From: Rhizobiaceae bacterium MnEN-MB40S
Lineage (GTDB): Bacteria > Pseudomonadota > Alphaproteobacteria > Rhizobiales > Rhizobiaceae
Assembly (NCBI GenBank): GCA_024343425.1
Contig: BRLC01000008.1
Span: 54,392 to 118,391, forward strand
DNA: 64,000 nucleotides
Direction: 5' to 3'
Below, in pieces: positions 25,810 through 34,581 of this stretch. Both the position numbers and the translations under genes were made by a program. The number at the start of each line of letters is the position of its first letter. Position 1 is the stretch's first letter. The notes below the pieces were generated by a model that did no database searches, was not told the DNA's origin, and was given only the letters and a program-made list of their open reading frames with translations.

Positions 25810-28461
25810 TCAGAAATTCAGCGATATGTCGCGGTGATCGGCCTGGCAGGCTGCGACGAACAGGGCCTGCGCGCGCGTCATGTCTTCCTGCTGACGAATG
25901 CCGATCGTTGACTTGAGTGAATCGACATAGGTCTGCAGACCCGGCCGCAGAGCCGTATTCGCCTCCGTGCGCCACGCCAGCTGCTGATCGTACTCGGCGA
26001 TTGCAGCGTCGATTTCCTCCGCCGCCTTCGCCTTGTCGATCGAGTTCCCGCGCAAGGCCCGGCGCGCGTCCGAAACCGCGGAGCGGATGTCGTCCGCGCC
26101 GCCGATCTCGCCGAACTTGCTCGCCAGTTCGCCAAGCGGATCTTCCATCGCTTCCGGCGCGCTGTCGGCGATACGCTGCGGCATGGCCTTCAACTCGTCT
26201 TCGAGCGCAACAAAGGCGTCATAGGCGTCCAGGCTCGCAAGCGCCATCTGCACCGGTTCGAAGGCCTGGCGCGAGGCCTGCTGATATTGACGCCGCAGCC
26301 TGGTCTCACCGTTCACCAGGGCCCGGAACTCGTCAAAGGCCGGTTCCCAGGTCTCCGGAATCTTGCCTTCGAGCGCGTCGCGATCAGCCGTCAGCACCTC
26401 GACCCGCCGCTCCAGTCTTGCCTTCCGCTCCGCCTGGCTCGGATCGCGCAACCGCCTGATCTGTGTTTCCAGTTCCTCGATGCGGCCTTCAATGCCGCGA
26501 ATATCGCGCTCGACGCCCCGCACCGATATATGCAGCGGCTTGTAGTCGCCGCTTTCCCGCTCGACGGTCGCGGCGGCCTCGTTCGCCTCGTCCAGCGAGG
26601 CGATCGCCACTTCCACCTGGTCGAAACTGCCCTCGATGGATTTCGCCATGCGCTGCGGCAGAATGCTCCAGTCGAGCTGGCGCGCCGTCTCGACGCTGGC
26701 GAGTATTTCGCCGCGCCGACCCGCCAGTTCTTCCGTGACGTAGTTGTCCACGCAATAGGTTAGACGGGGGTTGCGCGGCGGCGGCGCGGTTTCCGAAAGC
26801 AGCGAAACGCGTCCGGGCAGATAGTTCACCAGCTGCGGCGTCATGCCGACGATGATGAGGGCGACCAGCTGGATGCAGATGAACGGAATGACCCCCTTGT
26901 AAATCTGCAGCGTCTTGACCGCGGCCGGCGCCACGCCGCGCAGGTAGAACAGCGCAAAGCCGAAGGGCGGCGTCAGGAAGGAGGTCTGGATATTGAGGCC
27001 GATCATCACGCCCAGCCACACCGCCGTGACGTTCGCGGACGGGTCGGCGAGCAGGATCGGCGCGACGATCGGCACGACGACGACGGCGATCTCGATGAAA
27101 TCGAGGAAGAAGCCGAGAACGAAGATCACCGCCATGACGATAACGAACTTGGTCCAGAAGCCGCCGGGCAGCCCTTCCAGGAAGTCACGGACGAGGTGCT
27201 CGCCCCCGAATGCGCGGAACGCCGCCGTCAGGATCGCGGCGCCCAGCAGAATGATGAAGACGAGAGACGTCGTCTTGGCGGTTTCGATCATCACGCTTTG
27301 CAGCGTGTTTTCGATCTTCAGCGCGCGCCACCCGCTCCATATCAGAGCAACGATCAGACCGATCACGGCCACGATTGCGAAGCGAACGCCCCAGACGCTC
27401 GCCGTGCTGCTTTTGATATTGGTGTCGAAATTCGCAAGCACGAAGCCGATGACGGCGAGACAGATCAGCGCGAGGATCGCCGGGTAGTAGGCGTCGCGGT
27501 GGCCGTCGCGCAACCGGTAGCCGGCCATGATCAGCGCGCCTCCGGCGCCGATCGCGCCGGCCTGGTTCACGGTGGCGATGCCGGCGATGATCGATCCGAG
27601 CACCAGGAAGATCAGCGCCAGCGGCGGCGTCAGGGTCATCAGAACCTTCACCGCGAAGCGGACATCATACTTGCCTTCGTAATGCACCGGCGGCGCAAGC
27701 TTCGGCCGGATGATGGCGACGATCAGGATGAACGCCATGTACAGGCCGACAAGCACCAGGCCCGGCAGCACGGCGCCGAGGAACATTTCTCCGGCGCTGG
27801 TCGATCCGACGTCGAAGATCGACGGCATGGTCAGTTCGCCGGTCGAATCCTTGTAGAGCGCCTTGCGCGCGGTTCCGGCCTGGTCGGCGGCGCTCGAGAG
27901 CTGGTCGGCGAGAATAATCAGCACGATTGAGGGCGGAATGATCTGGCCCAGCGTGCCGGATGCTGCGATCGTGCCGGTGGCGAGCGGCGTGGAATAATTG
28001 TTGCGCATCATGGCGGGCAGCGAAATCAGCCCCATCGCCACCACGGTCGCGCCGACGATGCCGGTCGTTGCGGCCAGCAGCGCGCCCACGAAAATCACCG
28101 AAATCCCGAGCCCGCCAGGGATCGGTCCGAACAGCTGCGCCATCGTGATCAGCAGGTCTTCCGCGATCTTCGAGCGCTGCAGCATGATGCCCATGAATAT
28201 GAACAGCGGTATCGCTATCAGCGTGTCGCGTTCAGGTTCCCAATAGACCCCGCGCAGGTTGGTCACGCCCGCGCTCAGCCATTCCGATGGCCCGCCCTGC
28301 CCGAAAAACGCGTCGATATTGCCGAAGAACAGCAGGCCGCAGCCGGCGGCGATCAGGATCGTAATGATCGAGGACCCGGGAAGCGCGAAGGCGACCGGAT
28401 AGCCGGAGCCGAGCGCAAGCGCCATCAGGACGACGAGGAGAAGGAGAAAATAGAGTTCCAT
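25810..28461 (-). CDS. TRAP transporter large permease (DctM) with a long C-terminal extension
   Basis: An 883-residue protein. Residues ~1-545 are the DctM membrane domain, with many hydrophobic helices, PGGLGISVIFVGALLAATTGIVGATVVAMG and IIPPSIVLIILAD. Residues ~545-883 form a soluble, charged extension with strong heptad character (VRGVERDIRGIEGRIEELETQ, then ARLERRVEVLTADRDALEG), ending in a helical tail. DctM proteins usually stop near 430-620 residues, so the extension is unusual. It forms an operon with the DctQ-like and TakP-like genes upstream, carrying out sodium-driven uptake, probably of a 2-oxo acid or similar organic acid. Confidence 0.88.
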   Translation of the reverse strand: MELYFLLLLVVLMALALGSGYPVAFALPGSSIITILIAAGCGLLFFGNIDAFFGQGGPSEWLSAGVTNLRGVYWEPERDTLIAIPLFIFMGIMLQRSKIAEDLLITMAQLFGPIPGGLGISVIFVGALLAATTGIVGATVVAMGLISLPAMMRNNYSTPLATGTIAASGTLGQIIPPSIVLIILADQLSSAADQAGTARKALYKDSTGELTMPSIFDVGSTSAGEMFLGAVLPGLVLVGLYMAFILIVAIIRPKLAPPVHYEGKYDVRFAVKVLMTLTPPLALIFLVLGSIIAGIATVNQAGAIGAGGALIMAGYRLRDGHRDAYYPAILALICLAVIGFVLANFDTNIKSSTASVWGVRFAIVAVIGLIVALIWSGWRALKIENTLQSVMIETAKTTSLVFIILLGAAILTAAFRAFGGEHLVRDFLEGLPGGFWTKFVIVMAVIFVLGFFLDFIEIAVVVVPIVAPILLADPSANVTAVWLGVMIGLNIQTSFLTPPFGFALFYLRGVAPAAVKTLQIYKGVIPFICIQLVALIIVGMTPQLVNYLPGRVSLLSETAPPPRNPRLTYCVDNYVTEELAGRRGEILASVETARQLDWSILPQRMAKSIEGSFDQVEVAIASLDEANEAAATVERESGDYKPLHISVRGVERDIRGIEGRIEELETQIRRLRDPSQAERKARLERRVEVLTADRDALEGKIPETWEPAFDEFRALVNGETRLRRQYQQASRQAFEPVQMALASLDAYDAFVALEDELKAMPQRIADSAPEAMEDPLGELASKFGEIGGADDIRSAVSDARRALRGNSIDKAKAAEEIDAAIAEYDQQLAWRTEANTALRPGLQTYVDSLKSTIGIRQQEDMTRAQALFVAACQADHRDISLNF

Positions 28462-28470
28462 GATCCGTCC

Positions 28471-29466
28471 CTACTGCCCCATGCTTTCACCGGGCTGATA
28501 TTTGCCGGGTTCGCCGCGATAGTCGGCGATTGCGTCCATCAGATAGGCGACGAACTGGATCATCATGGAAATGGCGAAGACTCCGAGGAAGCCGGCCATC
28601 ATGTATTTCACATACATGCCGAACCCGGACTGGGTCACTTCGAAGTTCAGCATCGGACTGTTGATGATGGAGCTCTTCTGCCCCATGCCGACGATCAGGA
28701 TCGTCCAGCAGAAGGTCAGTCCCATCAGCAGGGTGCACACGGCGTTGACCACGGCCTTCGTCTTGTCGGTGAAGGCGGCGTAGAACACGTCGACGCGCAC
28801 ATGCCCCTCCTCCAGCAGCGTATAGGCGCTGGCGAAGAGAAACAGCGCGCCGTACCAGAAGCGCACGAGGTCGGCCATGAAGGCCTGTTCGTAGGAGAAG
28901 ATGAAGCGCAGGAACACGATCGCCAGTTCCGCGGCCACGATCAAAAGGGCCAGCCACTGAAAGCCGAGAGTCCGCGTGAACATCGCCAGGATGACGCCGA
29001 CGCCGATCAACGGCAGATGCACATAGACGCCGCGAAATTTCGAACGGCCGAGATCCTGGGCGACATCCGCGCTCACGAAGGTTTCAAGCAGCCCCTCGAC
29101 CCTGAGGAACGACAGCGTCATGTCGGCGACGCCGACAATCAGCACGCACCAGAAGGCGGCGCGAATGAAAAAGGTGTTGATGGCCGTCACCCGGGCCGCG
29201 TCCTGCCGCAGGCTGGTGGCCGAACTCCGCGCGACGTAGAGGATCGCCAGGATCACGCCAAGCGGATAAAGCAGCGTCTGCAGCAGGCCCGTTGCGCCGG
29301 CGTCGCCATGGAATACGGCGTTCGCGCCCGGCCATCCGCCTGCGAAAGTCAGGAAATTGTTGACGAGGTACGCCAGCATGACGGCCAGGACCGACCATCC
29401 AAACCAGCGCACGACATTCGGAAACGACATCGCTGCCGTCAGTTGGCCCGATTGCCAATTGGACAT
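28471..29466 (-). CDS. TRAP transporter small permease (DctQ), double length
   Basis: A 331-residue membrane protein with about eight hydrophobic helices. The C-terminal half (about 175-331; FWYGALFLFASAYTLLEEGH, VRVDVFY) is the canonical four-helix DctQ domain. The N-terminal half adds four more helices not seen in typical 160-200-residue DctQ proteins. It lies 9 bases upstream of the DctM gene. Its unusual size parallels the extended DctM partner, so the transporter as a whole belongs to an atypical class. Confidence 0.85.
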   Translation of the reverse strand: MSNWQSGQLTAAMSFPNVVRWFGWSVLAVMLAYLVNNFLTFAGGWPGANAVFHGDAGATGLLQTLLYPLGVILAILYVARSSATSLRQDAARVTAINTFFIRAAFWCVLIVGVADMTLSFLRVEGLLETFVSADVAQDLGRSKFRGVYVHLPLIGVGVILAMFTRTLGFQWLALLIVAAELAIVFLRFIFSYEQAFMADLVRFWYGALFLFASAYTLLEEGHVRVDVFYAAFTDKTKAVVNAVCTLLMGLTFCWTILIVGMGQKSSIINSPMLNFEVTQSGFGMYVKYMMAGFLGVFAISMMIQFVAYLMDAIADYRGEPGKYQPGESMGQ

Positions 29467-29570
29467 GTCTTCCCCCGAAGAGCTTCCCGCTTATGGCTGT
29501 TTGGGGCTTATTCGCGCCGCCTGCTTTTTTCGCAGGCTTGTCGCCGCCCCTTTCCACAGCCGCTTTGTTG

Positions 29571-29596
29571 CGGCAAGGCGAATGAACGCCTTGCCG
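29571..29596 (-). terminator. Hairpin after the TRAP binding-protein gene
   Basis: A perfect 10-bp stem (CGGCAAGGCG / CGCCTTGCCG, loop AATGAA) lies 22 bases past the stop of the binding-protein gene. There is no T tract. It probably dampens read-through into the permease genes or stabilises the binding-protein mRNA. Confidence 0.5.
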
Positions 29597-29618
29597 CGAT
29601 TTCATTGTTTATTCCAGA

Positions 29619-30701
29619 TCAGCGACCGATAACCCGGTTGCGCTTCTGCACGTAGGCCATGTCGGACAGGGCCGTCCATGCGCCGATCTCGTCACGCTTT
29701 TCGAGTACCGAGTCGTAGATGCGCTTCGAAAGGTCGTCGTAGTCGCGCGCTTCCTCGATGACTTCCGCCGAGGCCGAACCGAACGCGTCGTAGACGTCGT
29801 CGTTGAACTCGCGCAGCTCAACGCCGTGATCGTTGATCAGGCGGTTCAGATAGGCGCCGTTATTAGCGTTGGTTTCGGAAAGCGTCAGGTTGTTTTCTTC
29901 CGTACACGCGGCCTTGATGATTTCCTGGTCGGTCTTCGGAAGGCTGTTGTACCAGCTCTTGTTCAGACCCATTGCCAGCATCGAGCCCGGCTCGTGCATG
30001 CCCGGCCAGTAGTAGTACTTGGCCGCTTCATAAAACTTCATGAAGTAGTCGTTGTACGGGCCAACCCACTCCGTTGCGTCGATCGCGCCGGACACCAGGT
30101 TTTCATAGATCTGGCCGCCGGGCAGAGACACCGGAGACGCGCCGAGCTTCGCCATGACGTCGCCGCCAAGGCCCGGAATGCGCATCTTCAGGCCTTTCAA
30201 ATCGTCGGCCGAATTGATTTCCTTGTTGAACCAGCCGCCCATCTGGACGCCGGTGTTGCCGGCTGCGAAGTTCTGCAGTCCGAACTGGTCCGCCAGTTCG
30301 TCCCACAGCTCCTGTCCGCCGCCGTATTTCGTCCAGGCGTCGATTTCGGTGCTGGTCATGCCGAACGGAATGGCCGTAAACGGCACCCAGCCGGGGTGCT
30401 TGCCCTTCCAGTAATAGTCGGCGCCGATATAGGCCTGCGCATTGCCGGACGCGACTTCGTCGAAAGCGTCGAAGGCGCCGACGCGCTCGCCGGCTGCATA
30501 ATATTGCACGTCGAGACGGCCGTCCGTCAGTTCGCCGATACGAGCCGCCAGGCGCTGGGCGGGAAGCCCGAGACCCGGAAAGTCGCGCGGCCAGGTCGAG
30601 ACGATAACCATCTCGGTGGTGGACTGTGCGACCGCCGGAGCGGCGAGCGTTGTCGCGGCGCCCGCAAGCGCAGCACTTTTAAGAAATGTACGTCGTTCCA
30701 T
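29619..30701 (-). CDS. TRAP transporter substrate-binding protein, TakP-like
   Basis: A 360-residue periplasmic binding protein with a twin-arginine-like leader (MERRTFLKSAALAGAATTLAAPAVA). The mature part has TakP-type features: GWFNKEINSADDLKGLKMRI, PGLGGDVMAKLGASPVSLPGG, ATEWVGPYND and YYYWPGMHEPG. TakP of Rhodobacter binds 2-oxo acids with a cation, so this is the best guess for the ligand class. ATG 30701 has GGAGGATATTA upstream, preferred over an in-frame start 11 codons earlier. It is the first gene of the TRAP operon. Confidence 0.9.
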   Translation of the reverse strand: MERRTFLKSAALAGAATTLAAPAVAQSTTEMVIVSTWPRDFPGLGLPAQRLAARIGELTDGRLDVQYYAAGERVGAFDAFDEVASGNAQAYIGADYYWKGKHPGWVPFTAIPFGMTSTEIDAWTKYGGGQELWDELADQFGLQNFAAGNTGVQMGGWFNKEINSADDLKGLKMRIPGLGGDVMAKLGASPVSLPGGQIYENLVSGAIDATEWVGPYNDYFMKFYEAAKYYYWPGMHEPGSMLAMGLNKSWYNSLPKTDQEIIKAACTEENNLTLSETNANNGAYLNRLINDHGVELREFNDDVYDAFGSASAEVIEEARDYDDLSKRIYDSVLEKRDEIGAWTALSDMAYVQKRNRVIGR

Positions 30702-30764
30702 TAATATCCTCCCATAGGGTGATGACACGACCAAAGTTCCCTTCTCGGTCGTTGAGGCTCCATA

Positions 30765-30787
30765 TGGACTTTATCCTCCAAAGTCCA
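30765..30787. promoter_or_regulatory. Inverted repeat upstream of the TRAP operon
   Basis: TGGACTTT, a 7-base spacer, then AAAGTCCA form a perfect 8-bp dyad 64-86 bases upstream of the binding-protein start. Position and symmetry fit an operator for a dimeric regulator other than the RutR-like protein, whose motif differs. The regulator is unknown. Confidence 0.45.
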
Positions 30788-31080
30788 GAGCGCCCGATTC
30801 CAATCAAACACCAACTTTAGTTTAAGGTCTAGCTGGAAGATCAGACACGCGCGGGCGTAGAATAAACACGAGCGCCACCGTTCCCGCCCAAGCCGCAAAA
30901 CCTCGCCCTGAAGTTCGCATGTGACGCCGCCAATCTGATGTCCATTTGCTGGCGGACCGAAATTCCAGTCCGGCGGCATCAGATCCAACACGCCCGCTTT
31001 TCTGTTTCAGCGACAAAGAACGTCGACCGGCTGGCAATCAAACCGAACATCGCCGGATCCGCAAACGGCACACAACATGT

Positions 31081-31096
31081 TGACCAGTTGGTCAGA
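31081..31096. promoter_or_regulatory. RutR-type operator 1
   Basis: TTGACCA-GT-TGGTCAG matches the E. coli RutR consensus TTGACCA-N2-TGGTCAA at 13 of 14 defined positions. It is 84 bases upstream of the flavoprotein start and in the divergent TRAP control region. The RutR-like gene lies two genes downstream. Confidence 0.75.
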
Positions 31097-31179
31097 ATTT
31101 GATTTCATTCGCATCGCGCAGTTGCGGCTGCGAAAAAAGCCGCGCAGCGTCCCGCATCGTAGTGAATCAACGGATTTTC

Positions 31180-32505
31180 ATGGCCATACCAGGCAAGACT
31201 GAAGTGCCGATCGCGATCATCGGCGGAGGGGCCGCAGGTGTGTGGCAGGCCGCTGCGCTCTCCATGCTTGGCGCGCTTGATCTCACGATCGTGGAACCCA
31301 GCGAAGCGCTCGGCCGTGGGCTTGCCTACTCGACCTCAAATCCCGGCCATTTGCTCAATGTCACGGCTGACAAGCTCGACGCGCATCCGCTGGAGGGATT
31401 CGAACCTTTCATTCCCTGGCTCGAGCGCCACGGAATGATGGCAGGGGAGACCTATTTTCCGCGCAAGGTTTATGGCGACTACATGGATGCAGTCGTCTCG
31501 GCCATCCGCCAACGCGCCTGCCTTTCGCACCATGTTGCGCGCGCCAGATCACTCACGCCTGTACCCGGCGGCTTCCGCGTTATGCTCGATAATGGCGACG
31601 AATTGCTCGCACACCAGGTCGTGCTGGCGCTGGGAAACCTGAAGCCACGCCGCCTTGCGCCCATTGAAATGCCCGGACTTGCAGAAGACCCCTGGAACAT
31701 TCCGCAAGCCGCCATGGCCGGAGCCGACGAAGTGGTGATCGCCGGCACGGGCCTGACAGCAATCGACGCGGTCCTTTCCGTCGCAAACGTCTCTCCGAAC
31801 GCAAGATTCACCCTGGCTGCAAACCGGCCTTTCATGCCGCCGAGCGACGCCAAGAACGTCAGTTGGCCAGGCGTCGCGGATCTGACACCCGACCGACCGT
31901 CGAGACTTTGGCGCTCCGTCATCGCCGGGATCCGGAGCAATCCGGAAGGCGACTGGATTACTGTTGTCGAGGCGTTGAAGACACGAACCGCCGAATTCTG
32001 GCAGAACTGGTCTCCCGGCGACCGCGCCACCTTTGCGCGCCATGGCTTGCGCCATTGGCTTCATCACCGCCATCGAACGCCGCCGCCATCCCATAAAATG
32101 ATTGCCCAATTGATCGCCAACCGCCGGTTGACGCTTTGTCGTGGACGCATTTCCAGTATTCGCAAAGCGCCGTCGGGACTGGCGTTGCGTGTCGGAGACC
32201 GGGAGATGACCGCCGATCTGGTGATCAACGCGACCGGCCCAAGCGTCGATCCGCGTGATGAACCGCTCCTGTCCTCGGCGCTGGATGACGGTCTGGTTAC
32301 GCCTGACCCTCTTGGCCTGGGATTGAAAGTCGATCTTTCGGGACAAAGCGTGACTGCAGACGGATCGCCTGCGAAGGGACTTTATATACTTGGCGCCTGG
32401 ACGCGCGGCGTGTTCTTCGAGGTTGTCCCGATTCCAATGTTGCGCAAACATGCGATGAATATTGCTTCGGAAGCTTCGCGCCATGCATCATGGCGATCCG
32501 GGTAA
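31180..32505 (+). CDS. FAD/NAD(P)-binding flavoprotein
   Basis: A 441-residue Rossmann-fold oxidoreductase of the NAD_binding_9 type. Its N-terminal dinucleotide motif is IAIIGGGAAGVW (residues ~9-20), then GRGLAYSTSNPGHLLNVTADKL, typical of this family, and a second ATG-like motif VVIAGTGLTAIDAV near 190. ATG 31180 was chosen because the 27 upstream in-frame codons are Ser/Arg-rich and lack family features. Its substrate is unknown; it is encoded just before the RutR-like regulator (47-base gap) behind a matching operator, so it probably oxidises or reduces a compound in the same pathway. Confidence 0.85.
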   Translation: MAIPGKTEVPIAIIGGGAAGVWQAAALSMLGALDLTIVEPSEALGRGLAYSTSNPGHLLNVTADKLDAHPLEGFEPFIPWLERHGMMAGETYFPRKVYGDYMDAVVSAIRQRACLSHHVARARSLTPVPGGFRVMLDNGDELLAHQVVLALGNLKPRRLAPIEMPGLAEDPWNIPQAAMAGADEVVIAGTGLTAIDAVLSVANVSPNARFTLAANRPFMPPSDAKNVSWPGVADLTPDRPSRLWRSVIAGIRSNPEGDWITVVEALKTRTAEFWQNWSPGDRATFARHGLRHWLHHRHRTPPPSHKMIAQLIANRRLTLCRGRISSIRKAPSGLALRVGDREMTADLVINATGPSVDPRDEPLLSSALDDGLVTPDPLGLGLKVDLSGQSVTADGSPAKGLYILGAWTRGVFFEVVPIPMLRKHAMNIASEASRHASWRSG

Positions 32506-32552
32506 AATATTTTTGAAAACTTTTTTGACCCGCAGCATTTCATGGGAGCCAT

Positions 32553-33227
32553 ATGGCTGAGAAGAGGCAGATCAGAAAGTCGGCGCACAGGACAGGCAAT
32601 CGCAGCGTCCGAATGCGAAATACGTTGAAGATCCTTTCCGCCGCCGAGAAGGTCTTTGCGGAAAAGGGGTTCGACGGCGCGACGACTCAACAAATCGCCG
32701 ATATTGCGAAGCTCCCGAAGTCGAACGTGCACTACTATTTCAAGACAAAGCGCGATATTTACCTGGCCCTCATGCAATCGATCATGGCGCCATGGCTGGA
32801 ATCGTTTCAGGCCATCAGCGTAGACGATGATCCCGGCGACGCTCTGGCCGGGTATGTCAAACGCAAGGTCATGCTGTCTCGTGAGCGCCCCCTGGCTTCG
32901 AGAATATTCGCGAACGAGATGATCAGGGGCGCGCCGGTCCTGTCGGATTTCCTGCGCAACGAATTGCGCAAGTGGGTCGAGGAAAAGACCCAGATCGTCA
33001 AGCAATGGTCCGAAAAAGGAAAAATGGACGATGTCTCGGCGGCGCATCTTTTCATAATCATTTGGGCCGCGACCCAGACTTATGCGGATTTCGAAGTTCA
33101 GATTAAATCCGTTCTCGGGCGCCAGAATCTCGAAACCGATGATTATGACGCCGCTGCGGAACTGATCACGCGCATGGTGCTACGCGGATGCGGTATTCAT
33201 GGCGACCATAAAGTAAATCAGACATAG
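32553..33227 (+). CDS. rutR: RutR-like TetR-family regulator
   Basis: A 224-residue TetR-type repressor closely resembling E. coli RutR along its length. The helix-turn-helix (about 28-75) reads ILSAAEKVFAEKGFDGATTQ with HYYFKTKRDIYLALM. The ligand domain keeps RutR-like segments, e.g. ASRIFANEMIRGAPVLSDFL and IIWAATQTYADFEVQ. E. coli RutR senses uracil and thymine. Two palindromes matching the RutR consensus flank this gene pair, supporting local control of the flavoprotein, TRAP and ABC genes. GGGAG precedes the ATG. The inducer here could be a pyrimidine or another compound. Confidence 0.88.
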   Translation: MAEKRQIRKSAHRTGNRSVRMRNTLKILSAAEKVFAEKGFDGATTQQIADIAKLPKSNVHYYFKTKRDIYLALMQSIMAPWLESFQAISVDDDPGDALAGYVKRKVMLSRERPLASRIFANEMIRGAPVLSDFLRNELRKWVEEKTQIVKQWSEKGKMDDVSAAHLFIIIWAATQTYADFEVQIKSVLGRQNLETDDYDAAAELITRMVLRGCGIHGDHKVNQT

Positions 33228-33246
33228 CCCAACAACATTCAACTGC

Positions 33247-33266
33247 ACTTGACCAAATGGTCAAGT
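33247..33266. promoter_or_regulatory. RutR-type operator 2
   Basis: ACTTGACCA-AA-TGGTCAAGT has perfect 9-bp arms and matches the RutR consensus TTGACCA-N2-TGGTCAA at every defined position. It lies 20 bases after the regulator stop and 210 bases before the ABC binding-protein gene, so it probably controls the ABC/amidohydrolase operon. Confidence 0.85.
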
Positions 33267-33475
33267 AAAGCTACGAATCACACTCGGTGCTGGATGTTGT
33301 TTTTATGCGTAAATTCATCCAGCTTTGAGGAACAAAAAGACCGGTAACATCCGGCATGTTGCCTACAGTTGCGAAAGCGGCGTTGGACAACAAGTAAAAC
33401 AGGCAAAAGCGCCGACTGACATCATGGGTAGGAAACGCCTGCGAACAAAAATCTCAAACGCAGGAGTGTTTCGTA

Positions 33476-34498
33476 ATGGTTCTCAAGTTAGACCGCCGTC
33501 GGTTCATCGGAACGGCGCTTGGCGGCACGGCCGCATTGGCGATGTCAAATCGCTTTGCATCAGCGCAAACCTATGATGTCTCCATCGCCTATGGCAGCGA
33601 CGGCTACACCTGGTCTGTCCCTTATGTCGCTGACGGAATTGGCGCTTGGGCGAACCATGGACTGAACGTGACCGCAGCAACCTTCGCCTCCGGTCGCGAG
33701 TCTCTGGAATCTGCACTCACCGAGGATTCCGATTTCGGCACCTCCACCGATTCGCCCTACCTGTTCGCCGCGCTTCGCGGACTGAAGCCGATCGTATTTG
33801 CAAACTACCAGCGATACTCCAAGGACATGAAGATCGTCATGCGCACCGAACGCGGCGCAGTACAGGACGACCCCTCCTCCCTTAAGGGCAAATCCATTGC
33901 GACCCGGATCGGCACCAGCGGCCATTACATGCTTCACCGCTATCTGGATATGGCCGGGCTCACCAAGGACGATGTAACTGTCGTCAACATGACGCCCGGC
34001 GATGCGATCAACGCAGTCGTGCGGGGCGACGTGGACGGAATTTCCTGGACCAGCCGGGCGGCTTTCGTGGTGCAGGATGCGATCAAGGACGACGCTTTCA
34101 TCATGACGCAGGATGGTCTGGAGGAGTTTTTCTCAAGCCATCAGCTCATGTGCACGAACACATCGATAGTGAGTGAAAGACCCGAAATCCTCAAACCTGG
34201 CGTAGCAGCGCTTCTTGAGGCGGAGAAATTCATAGCAGAAGACCTGAAATGGTCGGAAATCGTCGCCGAACGCACGAAGACGACGCCGGATGCGGTCATT
34301 TCGGAAACCGTCGATTTCGAGTTCGCCCTGCGCTTCGACGACAAGTTCCTCGAGGACCTGGTCAAGGCCGCTGAATGGGCAATCGCCGAAAATCTTGTCA
34401 AGGCGCCGGACAAACCTCTCAAGGATATCTTCCTCGAAACCTTCTACACCGAAGCTCTCGAAGAACTGGCGCCGGATCGCGTAACGCTGAGCGCGTAG
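33476..34498 (+). CDS. ABC transporter substrate-binding protein, NMT1/SsuA-like
   Basis: A 340-residue periplasmic protein with a twin-arginine leader (DRRRFIGTALGGTAALAMSNRFASA). The mature fold is of the NMT1/TauA/SsuA type: YVADGIGAWANHGLNVTAA, LKGKSIATRIGTSGHYMLHR and VVRGDVDGISWTSRAAFVV. Members bind sulfonates, nitrate, thiamine precursors, hydantoins or pyrimidines. GGAG lies 10 bases upstream of the ATG. It heads the operon with the ATPase, permease and amidohydrolase and sits behind a RutR-type operator, so a pyrimidine-like or amide ligand is plausible. Confidence 0.9.
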   Translation: MVLKLDRRRFIGTALGGTAALAMSNRFASAQTYDVSIAYGSDGYTWSVPYVADGIGAWANHGLNVTAATFASGRESLESALTEDSDFGTSTDSPYLFAALRGLKPIVFANYQRYSKDMKIVMRTERGAVQDDPSSLKGKSIATRIGTSGHYMLHRYLDMAGLTKDDVTVVNMTPGDAINAVVRGDVDGISWTSRAAFVVQDAIKDDAFIMTQDGLEEFFSSHQLMCTNTSIVSERPEILKPGVAALLEAEKFIAEDLKWSEIVAERTKTTPDAVISETVDFEFALRFDDKFLEDLVKAAEWAIAENLVKAPDKPLKDIFLETFYTEALEELAPDRVTLSA

Positions 34499-34581
34499 GA
34501 ATAACCAATACTGTCGCAGCCGTCTCGGGAAGCCTCCCGAGGCGGCGTCTTACATAGTGGAATGAGCAATAGCGGCTACGC

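Larger units (their letters stand above)
30702..31179. promoter_or_regulatory. Divergent control region of the TRAP operon and flavoprotein gene
   Basis: A region of 478 bases with no credible gene. It contains an inverted repeat near the TRAP side (30765-30787) and a RutR-type palindrome near the flavoprotein side (31081-31096). Local AT-rich patches around 30800-30840 fit promoter elements, but no confident -35/-10 pair was assigned. Confidence 0.6.

Noticed and set aside
33267..33475. Possible riboswitch upstream of the NMT1-type ABC gene
   Set aside because: No TPP-box (CTGAGA) or purine-riboswitch core was found; the RutR-type operator explains regulation better.
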